64,000 nt of DNA from Siphonodentalium dalli (GCA_032622095.1 CP136066.1:103625319-103689318); one strand, 5' to 3'; positions 1 to 12,596 are shown, numbered from the stretch's first letter. Translations and numbers: made by a program. Notes: generated by a model from the sequence alone, not told the origin.

Positions 1-2
1 AA

Positions 3-971
3 TCCGATCAAGAACCAACAGAGGGTCAATTATTCATCTCCATTAAGGCCACTAAATATATCTGGATTAATCGTCAGATATTTGTGATAGTAAATGAATT
101 ACTGTATAAGATAAAAAGGAATGGGGAGCATGTTTTAGTCATTCCCAGCCAATTTGCGGCTGAGATCTTGGCTATGGCTCATAATCTACCCGCTTCTGGT
201 CATCAGGGAGTGGTGCGTACCAAAGCTCTAGCCAAAAAGTACTTCTATGCTTGGAATTACTCAAGACATTGAATCACTCATAGGGGCCTGCCTCGAATGC
301 AATCAAGGGAAGAAACCATCGAGGCATGCCAAATGGGAAATGCAAACCTTCCATGCGGGTAATCCAATGGAAAGAGTGCACCTGGATTTCCTGGAACCAT
401 TGCCACTTTGTGAACAGGATGACAAATACATTCTGGTGATCACGGATAAGTTTAATACGTGGGTGGAGTGTATTCCCCTTCCTGATCAGACCGCAGAAAC
501 GATGGCATGTGCGGCGGTAAATTAATTCTTTGCACGCTTCGGATGCCCCTTGCAAATTTTGACTGACCAGGGCCCATGTTTTGAAAGTAAACTTTTCTGT
601 GCGATCTGCGAGTTACTCCAGATGCATAAAAGACGACGACCCCTTATCGACCTTCGGCAAATGGCCAGGTGGAACGTCAAAACCGGACCCTGATGAATGC
701 GGTCCGATGTTTCGTTTACAAAAACCAACGAAACTGGGACAAATTCCTTCCCCAAATAGGGGGCGCGCTAAGATCATCAGTGCACAGACTTACTGGCCAA
801 ACTCCAAATAAACTTATGTTGGGACGTGAAGTTAATCACCCAGTAGACTTGATGTTTAATTTTACGAAAGAAACTCAGCCTAAAACTGATACCGGTCAAT
901 ACCTGAAAGACCTTGAAGAAGATATGAAGCGGGCCCATGAAATTTCCCGGAAACATTTAAAAACTACTTAA
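3..971 (+). pseudogene. Ty3/gypsy retrotransposon integrase fragment, broken
   Basis: This is the integrase end of a Ty3/gypsy pol, open at the left window edge. The sequence shows the zinc-binding domain (His pair in HNLPASGH, Cys pair in CLECNQGK), the first catalytic Asp in the VHLDFL context near 380-395, the second in LTDQGP near 558-575, and the GQVERQN block near 663-685 that follows the catalytic Glu in this family. The C-terminal part (TPNKLMLGRE, then NHPVDL) runs to a stop at 969-971. Breaks are clear: a frame change near 245-272, an in-frame stop at 523-525 and another frame change between about 600 and 665. No LTR follows within the next kilobase. It is unrelated by position to the larger gypsy element at 29.6-36.8 kb, and its residues differ, so it is probably another family. 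It is a dead copy. Confidence 0.88.
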
Positions 972-2395
972 AAACATATAAAAAGTACTTAAAAACAATA
1001 CTTAAGTATTATTTATAATAGGATCTCTGTAAAAAAAAAACAAGCATGTTCTCTAAATTAAGGCATATCATAGCGGCCATTTTGGGTCTCTACTGGCATC
1101 ATTGACACCAGAAAAGTACGAGGAATACACCACATTTTGTACAGCGAATGGTTTACCCACAATCTTCATATTTATGTAACTGGACATTGGGTAAAATCGC
1201 GAAATGTACCGACTGTTGCGGGTGATCGCACTGGCGGCCATTTTGTTTTCTCCCTGAGTTGTCGATTGCAGATTGTTTGTCAGATGATATTGAAGGATTA
1301 CTTGCGGTCATAAAAACGTCATAATGTTCAAATATTTGTGTCATATTATGATTGGTTTTGTGTTTTTTCTGAACAAATTGTTGAAAAAAATTCTAATTTC
1401 TCAAATTCTGAGCCATATTATGGCGGCTATCTTGGATTTTAATTTACAAATTTGAAATCAGTTAACATAGAAATATATAAGGAACAAAATGCAATTCATT
1501 TTAATGTCATATCTCAATTATTTTTTTCACAATCGTCATATACATAGACATAGGGTAAAATCGCGAAATTTTCCGACCCTCATGGGCGCCATCTTGGATT
1601 ACGTCATATGCGGCCAGGTTGATTTCTTGTTAACATCCGGAATTCTACTCTAGAGGTATCCAGGTACATAACAAAATCGGTCCGAAGGAGTCCTGGGGGG
1701 GGGGGTGGTCCATAGGGGGTGTACATAGCTGCCCGACTATGTTTGTTTTCCCGTAATCGTTATATGTCTATTTTGAATATTCTCAGTAAATAATTATTCC
1801 GTGTCTTTCAAAAGAAATCAGAATTAATTTTGTTTTAACAAAGGGGCATGTAACGCGCCCCGCTGCCCCTTTGCACTGACCTATACACTGACTCTATATA
1901 AATGCCTGCTTTACGTTTGTGATTTATCGCAAAGTAGTTTTCGATTTATCGGTCTATTATAGATTGATTGGTGGTTCACCCATAATTGTTTAAGATATTT
2001 GATTCATAATGTTTACTTTAATATCATTACACACAAATTAAGAAATTATTATAGACATTCAGACAAATTTTACTCCACGTGCAGGGGACAAGTCATGGAA
2101 ATCCTGAAATCGAGATATTAAACCTTGAATTAAGTACAAAAACACTATCGAGGTTCTATACTAATAAAAGTAATAAAATGCGGATTATTTCATTTTACAC
2201 TATACAAGGGAGTCCAGGTAACTGATAACATGATCTCGAAGAACCTCGATCGGTGTTTTGTACTTAAATCGATGTTTAAATGCCGTGGCATCATTTGGAA
2301 TCTAACCTGCCACATCGTTCAATTTGCCGTCGGACATTTTTCCTAATTTCGAGGGATTGGTACCTGTGCAGATTATCCACATAAATTCTAGATAT
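972..2395. other. gene-free stretch with a diverged direct repeat
   Basis: No coding signal. Two segments about 365 bases apart share the block GGGTAAAATCGCGAAAT (near 1189 and 1552) and surrounding text including a nearby 'gcggccattttg/ggcgccatcttgg' stretch, so this looks like an old tandem duplication. A run of 11 G lies at 1695-1705. Confidence 0.5.
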
Positions 2396-2740
2396 TTGGT
2401 ACACCAGAGTAACCGGACAGGTACTCAAGAGTACATATACAGGTTCTCCACATAGTACCTAGATATTTGGTACTCCATAGTACCCGGACAGGTACTCCAG
2501 CGTACATGGACAGTACTCCGCATAGTACCCGGATAGTTGGTAATCCAGAGTACCTGGACAGGTACTCCAGAGTACCTGGACAGGTACTCCAGAGTACCTG
2601 CCAGTGGATAGTTGGTATCCAGAGTACCAACAGTCCAGAGTACCAACACTAAATTTTGGTACTCCAGTGTACCAACAGTTTTGGTACGCCCCGCGGGACA
2701 GGTTCAGTACCTACGTAGGTGCTCCAGAGTACCTACTGTT
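2396..2740. repeat. palindromic minisatellite, GGTACT..AGTACC units
   Basis: About a dozen imperfect units of roughly 20-25 bases, each built on GGTACTCCAGAGTACC, in which GGTACT and AGTACC are reverse complements. Units near 2545-2600 are nearly identical; those at the edges are diverged. Long reading frames here only reflect the repeat. Confidence 0.8.
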
Positions 2741-3917
2741 TTAAAAGAGTGTAGTCGGTAAAATTCATCTTAATCTCAATCACAGAAAAACAAATTATTC
2801 ACGGAGGAAGTGGCCATATACGTACATGTACGATATCGAGTGTTGTTAATGACCACGTGTGTTGCATATTAATTCGAAATAGGTAAGTTTACATATACTA
2901 GTAGTAGTGGTTATCCACCTAATTATTCATATGCACGATGTAACTGTGTGTTTAGAGCCACGTGGTGATTTGCGCTCCAAAATACACCTAACAATAATCG
3001 CTTTTGAATGTTCACCGATATCAAATAGATCGATTAATACCTCAAATTTCTTTCTATAACCAGTATATTATTTCCCAGAAAGACGCATTCAAGTCATTAA
3101 AAGTAAGAACTCGAACACAATATTCGGGCCCGAGTACACACTTGTTACGCCATGTGCATTATTACATGTCAAGTTCCGGAATCGGAAACGGTACAATGCG
3201 CCACTGTGTGAACGTATACATGTGTTGAGTTCTCTTACCTCGAAACTATTATAACCCCACGCACTGCTCTATCTGCATTGCAGTTATCAAAATGATGTAG
3301 TACCAACACAATTGCATAGAGACGACAGCTCTAGAGGTTACAAGGAACTAATTATGCTGAATTATCGTTCTTGGAAAATACAATGACACTATTCTACGGG
3401 TTAAAAAATCCCCGCCTGATTGGTGTATTATCTTCAGAAAATTAAATACCTAAAATTTTAATATATGTGTTCCTGATCAGATCATGTTGATATTGAAATT
3501 GAACTGTATTGTTGTGGGAATTTGGGATGAGAAATGATATAGGGGTAGGTGAATTTTTGTTTAAAAAAACATCCAAATTAAAGCATTGAAAAAAACGCAA
3601 AAAATGTATTTTGGTGACAATTTTATCCGCCATTTTTTTTACCACCAACATTCATATTTATACCATGATAACTCAAAACATGTCCACATAGTCAATACAG
3701 ACTCGTTTAGTCATTATTGCCCACTAACAATTTTCAATGCAATTTGTCGGCATTTTAGCGACCACTTTTTTCAGAGGTTACCATGGCAACCATGGACCCA
3801 CCCGAGCTTAGCATGATATCCAAATCAACAAAGTATAATGCCAGGATGTCATACACAAAGTTTGATGATTTTACCATAAAATGCACAATTCACCTATATT
3901 TTGTCACGGAGCCACCC
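2741..3917. other. gene-free stretch
   Basis: No supported gene. Contains AT-rich sequence and a short palindromic block GGTTACCATGGCAACC near 3777-3792. Small open frames show no family signature. Confidence 0.4.
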
Positions 3918-4483
3918 TACTATATACCAAACTTGGATACGTTCGGTCTTGTGAGAGATCATCTGAGTTGAAAGACATGCAAATAATTCACTGATTGGCT
4001 TGATGCACTGATGACAGATATGTTCTACCCACTGATAGTCACATTAATGTTTGAGACAGTTGCTCGCTCTTTTTACATGCACACAATGATCTAGGCATTA
4101 GTTACATCAGGACAAGTTTACTTATATATGCAAACTTAGGTCATTGTACAGGATACACACAATTCCATAATTTCTAACCATTTCCCGATTGGTCAGTCAA
4201 CCAGCCCATTATCTAGCATTATGCCTTAACACGTTTGTTAGTCTACTGGAGCAACCTCTGTTATAATAAATGACAAACAGTCACTATGCCAGACTTGGAT
4301 ATTTTAGGTGTTGTGAGAGTAACAGATCATATGAGTTGATAGACCGGCAAATATTTCACTGATTGGCTTGATGCACTGATGAACAGTGTGATGACAGTTA
4401 TATTCTAGCCATTGATAGTCACATTAATGCTTGAGACAGTTGCTCGCCATTTTTCCGTGCACACAATGATCTTGGCTTTAGTT
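3918..4483 (+). repeat. dispersed repeat, two tandem copies, host of the LINE insertion
   Basis: Two diverged copies of about 200 bases (about 3918-4130 and 4281-4483) share the order 'acttggat...gtgagag...tcactgattggcttgatgcactgatga...tgatagtcacattaatg...gagacagttgctcgc'. The segment between them (about 4130-4275) is also repeated elsewhere. An inverted copy of this family lies at 41640-41766 plus 42937-43065. The second copy is interrupted at 4483 and resumes at 8544. Confidence 0.8.
4470..4483. repeat. LINE target-site duplication, left copy
   Basis: TCTTGGCTTTAGTT, identical to 8544-8557. It lies at the 3' (poly-T on this strand) end of the minus-strand LINE. Confidence 0.85.
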
Positions 4484-5235
4484 TTTTTATTTAAAAAAAA
4501 ATAAAAAATTATTTAGCAGAAAGAATGACAAAGGAAGAAAGACACATATTCACAGACATTCATTCTCTCAATCCAAGGCTTGGAAGAGTGAGACTCTACC
4601 ATGCCCTGGCCTACTTTCTTACATATAATTATAAAATATTTAAAGGCACACAGTGTGTTTGGATAATTTTAACAAAGAGTGTTCAGGTTAAAAGTGAATT
4701 TTAGGCTACGCTGGTATAATTGATTTTTTCACCAGAAAATTGGCTACAACCATGCTGATAACATAATGTTTTGTTTTTTGTTTTGTTTTTCTTCAAAATA
4801 TTAGGTTACATGTAGTATTTAAAGTTTGTATAATCAAAGTTCCAAACACTATGTGCAGTTTTAAATATTTTTACATTCTGAATTTACCAAAAAAAAACAA
4901 TATAAATAGACAATCTAACATATTGCAACTGTATTGCAAATATTGTAGTTGTTGTAATTATTGGTTCGACAGCACTCGGGGAAAATACACAACGCTCTCT
5001 TGATTTTTCGGACTGTAGCTGAACAAAAATTGTGGTATTGTTAAGCAAACCGGCATATCTATTGACGTTCTCGGGGGAATATGATTGGAAAGTAAAAATG
5101 ATCGGTGTACTGAAATTGTACAGATATTGTATAAGTGTCTTCCGCTCGGGTACCAGGTAATTGATTTCTTTTGTGTGTTGTCCAGTCATTGTTAAGCTCG
5201 GGGTGTACTTTGTGCCTGAAAAATCTTGTTTTCAA

Positions 5236-7929
5236 TTACACTATTATTGAGGCATTTCGAAGTGTCAGCCATTGGTTATCGAATTCATAGTTCATGTTAC
5301 ATTTTGCGTTGTATCTCTCGCATTCATACCTAAATTGAAGATCACAAACGAACGGTCGAAGTGATAGTTGTGAGGGCGTGAATTTTGTTCTATATATATA
5401 TTGTTTCAGCACTAGTAGGAACAGATTACTTTTTGAATTTTTGTATTCATGATCTATGCCAATAATTATATTCTTTTTTGTTAGATCAATGGGAAATTGG
5501 TTGTTTCTTGCCCATGTTTCAATTTCTATCATAAAGGTTTTGACGTGGGGACAGTCCCAGAAAATGTGAGAAATGGTTTCATGTACGCTATGACAACGAT
5601 TGCAAACATCGTCGACTCGAAGGTTAGCCACCTTCAGAAATTTATTGGTACTAATAATTCGTGTGTTTATTCTGAATTGGAGCCACTGTAATTTCGTATC
5701 CGTTGTCGTTTTAAAGGGCATGCTCAAATATTCTTCCCAATTTTCTATTTTCTCGCCAAATTTGGATTCCCATTTTTGACATGCATTCGGCATGATTTTC
5801 TCATTTGATAGAATTTTATAAAATAATTGACAGCCTTTTACACAACGGAGTATCGGAATGAGATTGTTTGGTATACATGGGTAGGGTATACGGATTAAGG
5901 GTTGGTTAAGAGAACTTGCCAATGACATAATCTGACGCTTCATGCTGTTGATTGTTATGAAATCAACGCGGATGTTGAAAGTTGCATAAAGTGTGCGTGG
6001 GGTATGGAATGTATTATCTGATTGGAATAGATCATTTATAAAATATATTCCGGCATCTCTCCACGATTTAAAGTTGATCGACGAACCTCCGATTTTTATT
6101 TTCGGATTATTCCATACAGTTGAGGCCATAATACTATTATTTGAATTATTTAATCGCATAAATTTACACCATGCTGAGAAAACATCTCTCCAGAATGGAT
6201 TTGCGAACTTGTCTGTTTGCTTTACAATATAATTTGGGTGATAAGTGAGAAATAGTGGGTCTTTTAAAAAAGAATTGCCATTGCATAGTGAGGCCCATTT
6301 CGATTGTTTGCAAACCAAGCGTCTAATCCAGCTAATTTTCATGGCGCTATCAAAGTTTTCAACATTAATCATCTTCAAACATCCGTACATATATTCGGTA
6401 CATAATTGTTTTCTTTTTATTCTATCGCGTTTGGAATTCCAGATGAAATTATATAGAATGGTATTTATGGTCTTCAAAAATGCTTTATCTGGACTTGGGA
6501 GGGTTATAAATAGGTGTGTCAATTTTGGTAAGATAAGGGATTTGACAACTGTTATTCTACCTAACGGGGTCAGGAGTCTGTGTTTCCAAATTTTTGTGAT
6601 CTTTTCTATATCTTCGAGTTTAAAATTGCAGTTTATATTCATGTTTGTTAAATTAGTGTCGAAATGTATCCCTAGAAAATTAAAAGTGTTTACAGTAGAC
6701 AGGTTTAATTCCTTAAGAACTTGTCTTATTTTGGTATGTGACCCTATCCCTATCCATGATGCTTGACACTTTTCAGGATTTATGCGCAGACCCGATACCC
6801 GAGCAAATTCGTCCAGTGTTAAGTACGATTCGCGTAGACTATTTTCAGAACCATCAAGAATGAGCGTCGTGTCGTCCGCATATTGTGTTATTTTGTACTC
6901 TGAACCACCGAGTAATATCCCTTTAATTGTATTGTTTTGGCGTATCATCAGCGCCAAAACTTCAGCACAGAGGAGAAAGATATACGGTGATATTGGGTCA
7001 CCCTGGCGGCAGCCTCTACCTAGCATGAAGCTCTGAGAAATATGACCATTAATCAGAATAGATGAGCTGGCATTCTCATACAAAATTGATAGCCATTTCT
7101 TTACAGAATCTCCGAAATTAAAAAGGTCAAGACATTTTCTTATAAATCACCATGAAACAGTGTCAAATGCTTTTTCAAAATCGATAAGAAGTAGTAGGCC
7201 AGATTTATTTTCTTGTTTTGCCTTGTGAATTATGTCGTATATTAGTCGGGTGTTGTCACCTATATATCTACCAGATAAAAACCCGGTTTGATCAGGGTTG
7301 ATTATCGATGGGAGTACACGTTTTAGTCTGTCCGCTATACATGACGAGGCTAGTTTGTAAGATGTATTTAAAAGGGTAATCGGCCGCCAGTTTTTTAACA
7401 TCTGCCTATTTCTGTCCTTTTTAGGGATCATTATTATAATTCCTTGCTTTTGTGTGATTGACAGTTCCCCTGTTGAAAATGATTCATTTAGCGACTGTGT
7501 TAAAAGGGGGCCAAAGTCAGACCAAAAGAATTTATAAAATTCACATGTGTATCCTGAAGGCCCTGGGCTTTTATTATTTTTGGTTTTCCTCAGCGCGTCT
7601 GTTAATTCTTGTAGGGTTAATGGCCCTTCAATACTTGTTGCTTGCATAGTGCTTAGTTTGGGAAATGACCCATCGTTAAGGACAGAATGTATGTCACAAT
7701 CATCCATAGACCTACTAGAGTATAAATTCAGGTAAAAGTTTCTTGCTTCTTTCATGATATCGGCTTGTTTTGTGATAGCACTACCATTTGCGGTGGTCAA
7801 ACAAGTAAGAGTTTTTGAAATATAGTTACGTTTTTCTAGATTAAGAAAGTATTTTGTTGGTTTTTCACCATCCTCTATCCATTTTGCGCGAGATCTAACC
7901 ATGGATCCGCGGATTGTTTCTTTTCGCAT
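5236..7929 (-). pseudogene. LINE ORF2, reverse transcriptase and C-terminal zinc finger
   Basis: One reading frame interrupted by a single in-frame TGA at 7147-7149, directly after KAFDTVSW. Upstream of the stop are KSPGPSGYTCEFYKFFW, MIPKKDRN, NWRPITLLN, DQTGFLSGRYIGDN and LLLIDFEKAFD, with its catalytic Asp. Downstream are GCRQGDPISPYIF, the catalytic YADDT (about 6871-6882), SGLRINPEKC and, near the end, CNRCHSVHETISHIFWDC, a zinc finger of the zf-RVT type. The order and lengths (260 + 615 residues) fit L1/Tx1-like ORF2. The enzyme copies element RNA into DNA at a nicked target. With one nonsense codon, one frameshift and 5' truncation this copy is inactive, but it is otherwise well preserved, so the insertion is fairly young compared with the gypsy remains. 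Confidence 0.93.
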
Positions 7930-8543
7930 TCATTTTTTGTTGTTTTTCTTCGGATGTATGCGATGGTTTCTCTAGGTCTGAAATAATGTTCGCTTTTTTG
8001 GATGTTAGATTTTTCTCAATTTTCGTTCGTTCTCGTTTGCGGTTTGCTGAAAAGCGTATAGTGGCGCCTCTTATATCAAGCAGCACTGCGTTGAGGAATA
8101 GTCGTTTGCTAATGGAGCATTTTGTTTTACTTTCATTTACAGTCTCATAAGAGGAGTGTGAGTATCTCATTTTATTTTCATTTATAATTCCTTTTACTAA
8201 ATCAACATATTCTCTACAGTACAGAAGAGAATTATTAAATTTCCAGAAACCCGGACCAGACTTGATATTACTGAGTTTTAATTGGAGTGAAATAATAGAA
8301 TGGTCTGATTTGTACCCAGGTAAAATTGCCATTCCTTCTTCCATTAGGTTAAGGAGGTCCTCAGAAATTAAAAAGTAATCTAGCCTCGCCATTTTAATAG
8401 GGGATTTCCTTCTCCATGTGTAACGTCTTTCCTGTTTGTTAAATAGTCTCCATGCGTCAACTAGCTCAAGGCTGCCTGCAAGGTCACCAACTGCATTTTT
8501 GGCATTGGGATTATTTGTATGCTTGTAGTTATAAGTATCTAGG
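7895..8543 (-). pseudogene. LINE ORF2, C-terminal endonuclease portion
   Basis: On the minus strand the frame is open from the element's truncated 5' edge. It contains LELVDAWRLFN, RRYTWRR, ARLDYFLIS and GYKSDHSIISL, the typical end of the APE-type endonuclease that nicks the target DNA; the SDHS motif carries the catalytic histidine. The N-terminal half of the domain is missing because of 5' truncation. About 90 linker residues follow, rich in Lys/Arg. The frame ends at 7895 and the reverse-transcriptase frame starts 35 bases inside it (around 7929) in another phase, so a frameshift separates the two parts of ORF2. Confidence 0.85.
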
Positions 8544-8557
8544 TCTTGGCTTTAGTT
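8544..8557. repeat. LINE target-site duplication, right copy
   Basis: TCTTGGCTTTAGTT, identical to 4470-4483; the dispersed repeat continues from here with ACATCAAGACAAG, as in its intact neighbour copy near 4113-4125. Confidence 0.85.
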
Positions 8558-8907
8558 ACATCAAGACAAGTTTATTTATTTCAGTTTTCATTTCTCGAAT
8601 CTACTTTCCGAAGGGTGTCGGGAAGGAATTTGTTCACCCACCGCCCCATATGTAACATGCCATATAGCTCAATTTCATCTCTACTAAGGCCAATATGAGG
8701 TCCCAGTAATATAATTATGGTATTTTTGCAGTTATATATTCTTATAAATATGTTTAAACTGTTACAAATGTCATATTTAGGGCACAACAGGCCTTAGTAA
8801 AACATTTGCATGAGGGTGTAAAAAACGCGTTTTTTGCACCTCGTGCCACCCACCCACCCCAGCATACCTTCCTGCAATTTTTTTACTACACCCCCCCTCG
8901 TTGTGAT
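8558..8907. other. resumed dispersed repeat and C-rich segment
   Basis: After the LINE the interrupted repeat continues for a few tens of bases. The segment at about 8820-8900 (GCATACCTTCCTGCAA, then a T run and a C run) resembles 43240-43320. No gene seen. Confidence 0.45.
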
Positions 8908-9865
8908 GGGCCCTTAAAATGGTGAACCCCAAATTTGAGCCCGTGCAGCGAAAACCTAAGTAAATTATACATGAGTCATATCCAGATGCAGGACGGTCCA
9001 GATATGTTCCAAAATCCATATTATATGCCAAAATCAAAAGATATAGGCACATAACAATTTTCTACGCTGGGCCATTAAAATGGTGAACCCCTAATATGAG
9101 CCTGTGCAGTGAAAACCTAAGTAAACTATACATGAGTCATTTCCAGATGCAGGACGGTCCAGATACGTCCCAACATCCATATTATATGCCAGAATCAAAA
9201 GATAAAGGCACATAACAATTTTCTATAATGGGCCCTTAAAATGTTGAACCCCAAATTTTAGCCCGTGCAGTTTAAACCTAAGTAAACTATACATTGGTCA
9301 TGTCCAGATGCAGGACGGTCCAGATATGTCCCAACATCCATATTATATGCCAGAATCCAAAGATATAGGACCATAACAATTTTCTATGATGTGCCCTTAA
9401 AATGGTGAATCCCAAAATTGAGCCCGTGCAGATTAAACCTAAGCTAACTATACCTGAGTCATGTTCGGATGCAGGAGTGTCCAGATATGTCCCATCATAC
9501 ATACTATATGCTCAGAATTCAAAGATATAGGCACATACTCATTTTCTATGACGGACCCTTAAAATGGTGAACCCCAAATTTGAGCCTGTGCAGTGTAAAC
9601 CTAAGTAAACGATTCCCTGTCATGTCCAGATGCAGAACGGTCCAGATATGTCTCAATATCAATATTATATGCCCAGAATCCAAAGATATAGGCTCATACC
9701 CATTTTCTATGATGGGCCCTTAAATGTTTGAACCTCAAATTGGAGCCCGTCAGTGAAAACCTAAGTCAGCTATACCTGAGTCATGTCCAGATACAGGAGG
9801 GTCAAGATATGTCCCAATATCCATATTATATGCCCAGAATCCAAAGATATAGGCAAATACCTGCG
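8908..9865. repeat. 161-bp tandem satellite, six copies
   Basis: Units begin with variants of GGGCCCTTAAAATGGTGAACC at 8908, 9069, 9230, 9391, 9553 and 9714, giving spacings of 161-162 bases. Each unit carries AGCCCGTGCAG, CCTAAGTAAACTATAC, CCAGATGCAGGACGGTCCAGA and CATATTATATGCC. Copies differ by a few per cent up to about 20 per cent. Open frames here follow the repeat and are not genes. Confidence 0.9.
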
Positions 9866-10644
9866 ATTACTTGCTTCTGGTTGCGAACCGAGTTTCTGAT
9901 TTCGGATTCAGAAATATGCAAAAAATCGTCCCAGATGTTTGCTCGGCCATATATATATATATACAAAATACTCACCGTAACGAACTATTTGATGCCATGG
10001 AATAGCTTAATAGGTGTGTTGAACTGACAAAGATTAAGTATATATATACGCTATGTCGGAGTAATGATTAATAAAATCTGATATGCCTGTCCCAATGCAC
10101 TGACTTATGCATTTCTGTATCTGACCGTTTACACGTGTGTGCGTGTAGAAATGTACACAGATCTACACCACCCATAGCTTTGTCACACGAAACCGCGTAC
10201 ATTTTGTGACAAAAACGATATAAGTTGATAAATTTGTTATTGTAATAATTATGAACATTACATTACTATTACTGACTACTTTGTGTCAGCAGATACTGGC
10301 GAATTTGGTTTGTAATAATGTAATGTTATTTTAGACTTAACAGGGAACGCTCTTTATTGTTCCATGCGCAAAGTGAAGGCTGCAAGTTGTAACATTTTCT
10401 ATCGCTTAGTGGGAACTTCGCGGCCGCATATGTTCGTGTCTTATTGCGTATGACTCGTGGTATTTATATATTCACCACTGTTATCATTTGATCCACCCTG
10501 TGTTTGTATTTGTTTTCCACCAGTTTACGTGTTTTATCACATTTAATTGAAATAAAAAAAGAACATTAAAATCATTTCTTGTCAACACTGATAGTTTGGA
10601 TGGCCTGAAAATTACCAGGTGCCAGCATTCCCCAAAACATAATG
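9866..10644. other. gene-free stretch
   Basis: No coding signal. A short (TA)n run sits at about 9950-9964, and the motif AACGCTCTTTAT, which recurs across the window, lies near 10346. Confidence 0.4.
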
Positions 10645-12105
10645 ATCCGATCAAAGATACGACTAGTAGCCAACGCCAAAGGATTTAGTCATGCAAAGAG
10701 TAAAATCCAAGATGGCTGACAGTGGCCATGTTTTATCGCCGAATGACCCCAAAATGTCAATATTAACATCCATGACAAATGTTATGGTGATCAGACAAAC
10801 AGTATGGCCTGTAGCCCGTGCTAATTGATTGCATTTTGAAAACCAAGATGGCCGTCGGCCGAATGACACAAAATGACTCGTTCCCATCTACATGTCAATG
10901 TTATCATCCATGACCAATTTCATAATGATCCGACCAGAGATATAATCTCTAGCCCGTGCCAAAGGATTTAGTCATGCAAAGGGTAGAATCCAAGATGGCT
11001 GCTGGCATCCTTGTTTTATGGCCGAATGACCCCAAAATTACTCATTCCCATCTACATGTCAATGTTAACATTCATGACAAATTGGTGGATGACCCAAACA
11101 AAAGTACAACCTCTAGCCCGTGCCAAAGGATTTGGTCATGCAAAGAGTAAATCCAAGATGGCTGCCGGCGGCCATGTTTTATGGCCGAATGACCACAAAA
11201 TGACTCGTTCCCATCTACATGTCAATACTAATATCCACGACAAATTTCATATGATCAGACGACAACTCCGGCCTGTAGCCGTGCTAATGGAATGAATTTT
11301 GAAATCCAAGATGGCTACCGGCAGCCATGTTTTTTTGGCGAATGACCCCACAATGACTCGTTCCCATCTACATGTCAATGTTAACATCCATGACAAATTT
11401 CATAATGATCAGACAAACAGTACGGCCTGTGGCCCGTGCTAATGGATTGAATTTTGAAATTCAAGATGGTCACTGGTGGCCATGTTTTTTTGCCAAATGA
11501 CAAATTTCATATTGATCAGACAAACAGTACGGCCGGTAGCCCGTGCTACTGGATTGAGTTTTGAATCCAATATGGCCACTGGCGGCCATATTTTTTTGCT
11601 GAATGACTCCAAAATGGCTCGTTCCAGTCTACATGTCAATGTTAACATCCATGACAAATGTCATAATGATCCGACCGAAGATACGACTAGTAGCCCACGC
11701 CAAATGATTTAGTCATGCAAAGAGTAAAATCCAAAATGGCTGCCAGCAGCCATGTTTTATCGCCGAATGACCCCAAGTTGACAATATTAACATCCATGAC
11801 AAAATTATCATCCATGACCAATTTCATAATGATCAGACCAAAGGCACAACATCTGGCCCGTGCCAAAGGATTTTGTCATGCAAAGGGTAAAATCCAAGAT
11901 GGCTGCTGGCAGCCTTTTTATGGCCGAATGACCCCAAATTGACTCATTCCCATCTACATGTCAATGTTAACATCCATGACAAATTTCATGATGAACCAAA
12001 CAAAAGTACGACCTCTAGCCCGTGACAAAGGATTTGGTCATGCAAAGAGTAAATCCATATACATGTCAATATTAACATCCACGACAAATTTCATATGATC
12101 AGAAT
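10645..12105. repeat. tandem array of two alternating unit subtypes
   Basis: About ten units of roughly 110-165 bases. Subtype A contains GCCAAAGGATTTAGTCATGCAAAG (starts near 10673, 10956, 11120, 11697, 11860 and 12020); subtype B has GCTAATGGATTGAATTTTGAAA (near 10818, 11280, 11436 and 11543). All share CCAAGATGGCTGCCGGC, CATCTACATGTCAATGTTAAC and CATGACAAATTTCATAATGATC. The A unit at 10673 is closest to that at 11697, which has the same ACGACTAGTAGCC and TATCGCCGAATGACC variants. This implies a higher-order period near 1.02 kb. Confidence 0.85.
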
Positions 12106-12596
12106 TCTGCGAGTCGATTGTTTTGTTCAAAGGGGGGGGGGGGGGGTCAGTTGGAAATTTGAAGGTGGACCCCCATGGGAACCCTAAATATTAGATACAT
12201 GGACAAAGTTTTATGCCAAGTGACCCCGGGAAGCATGCACCTATTCATCACTAGTGAGAGATAAGGAAATATGTAATGGCTTTTAAATGATATAATAGGG
12301 GTTTCATGTGATCAGTACAATCAGTACAATCAGTTGCAACAGGAGCACGCACCAAGACACAACATCATCTAAACTACTGGATTCTAAAAACATAATAATT
12401 ATGACCGACATAAGATAAATCGTTTTCATAGATAAGATAACAAGGTTTCATATATAAGGGAGAATGTAACCACTACTCTGTGAATAAGACCAATACAAAA
12501 ATTGAAAAAAAGAAAGTAACAAGTTTAAAAGGAACGCAGCTGGTTTATAAAATGTACCTTAAATGAGTGAACTTTGAGCAAAACTATATGTTAAAG
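12106..12596. other. gene-free stretch with G run
   Basis: A run of about 17 G lies at roughly 12132-12148. A short duplicated CAGTACAAT lies near 12315-12335. No gene seen. Confidence 0.4.

Larger units (their letters stand above)
4484..8543 (-). mobile_element. 5'-truncated LINE, L1/Tx1-like
   Basis: A 4.06-kb non-LTR retrotransposon read on the minus strand, bounded by a perfect 14-bp target-site duplication. Its 3' end is a T/A-rich tail at about 4481-4510. Its 5' end cuts directly into the endonuclease coding region, so ORF1 and the start of ORF2 are missing, the usual result of incomplete reverse transcription. Coding content runs from the endonuclease C-terminus through reverse transcriptase to a CCHC-like zinc finger; about 750 bases of 3' UTR follow. 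Clade assignment (L1/Tx1-like) comes from the motif style and is an inference. Confidence 0.92.
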
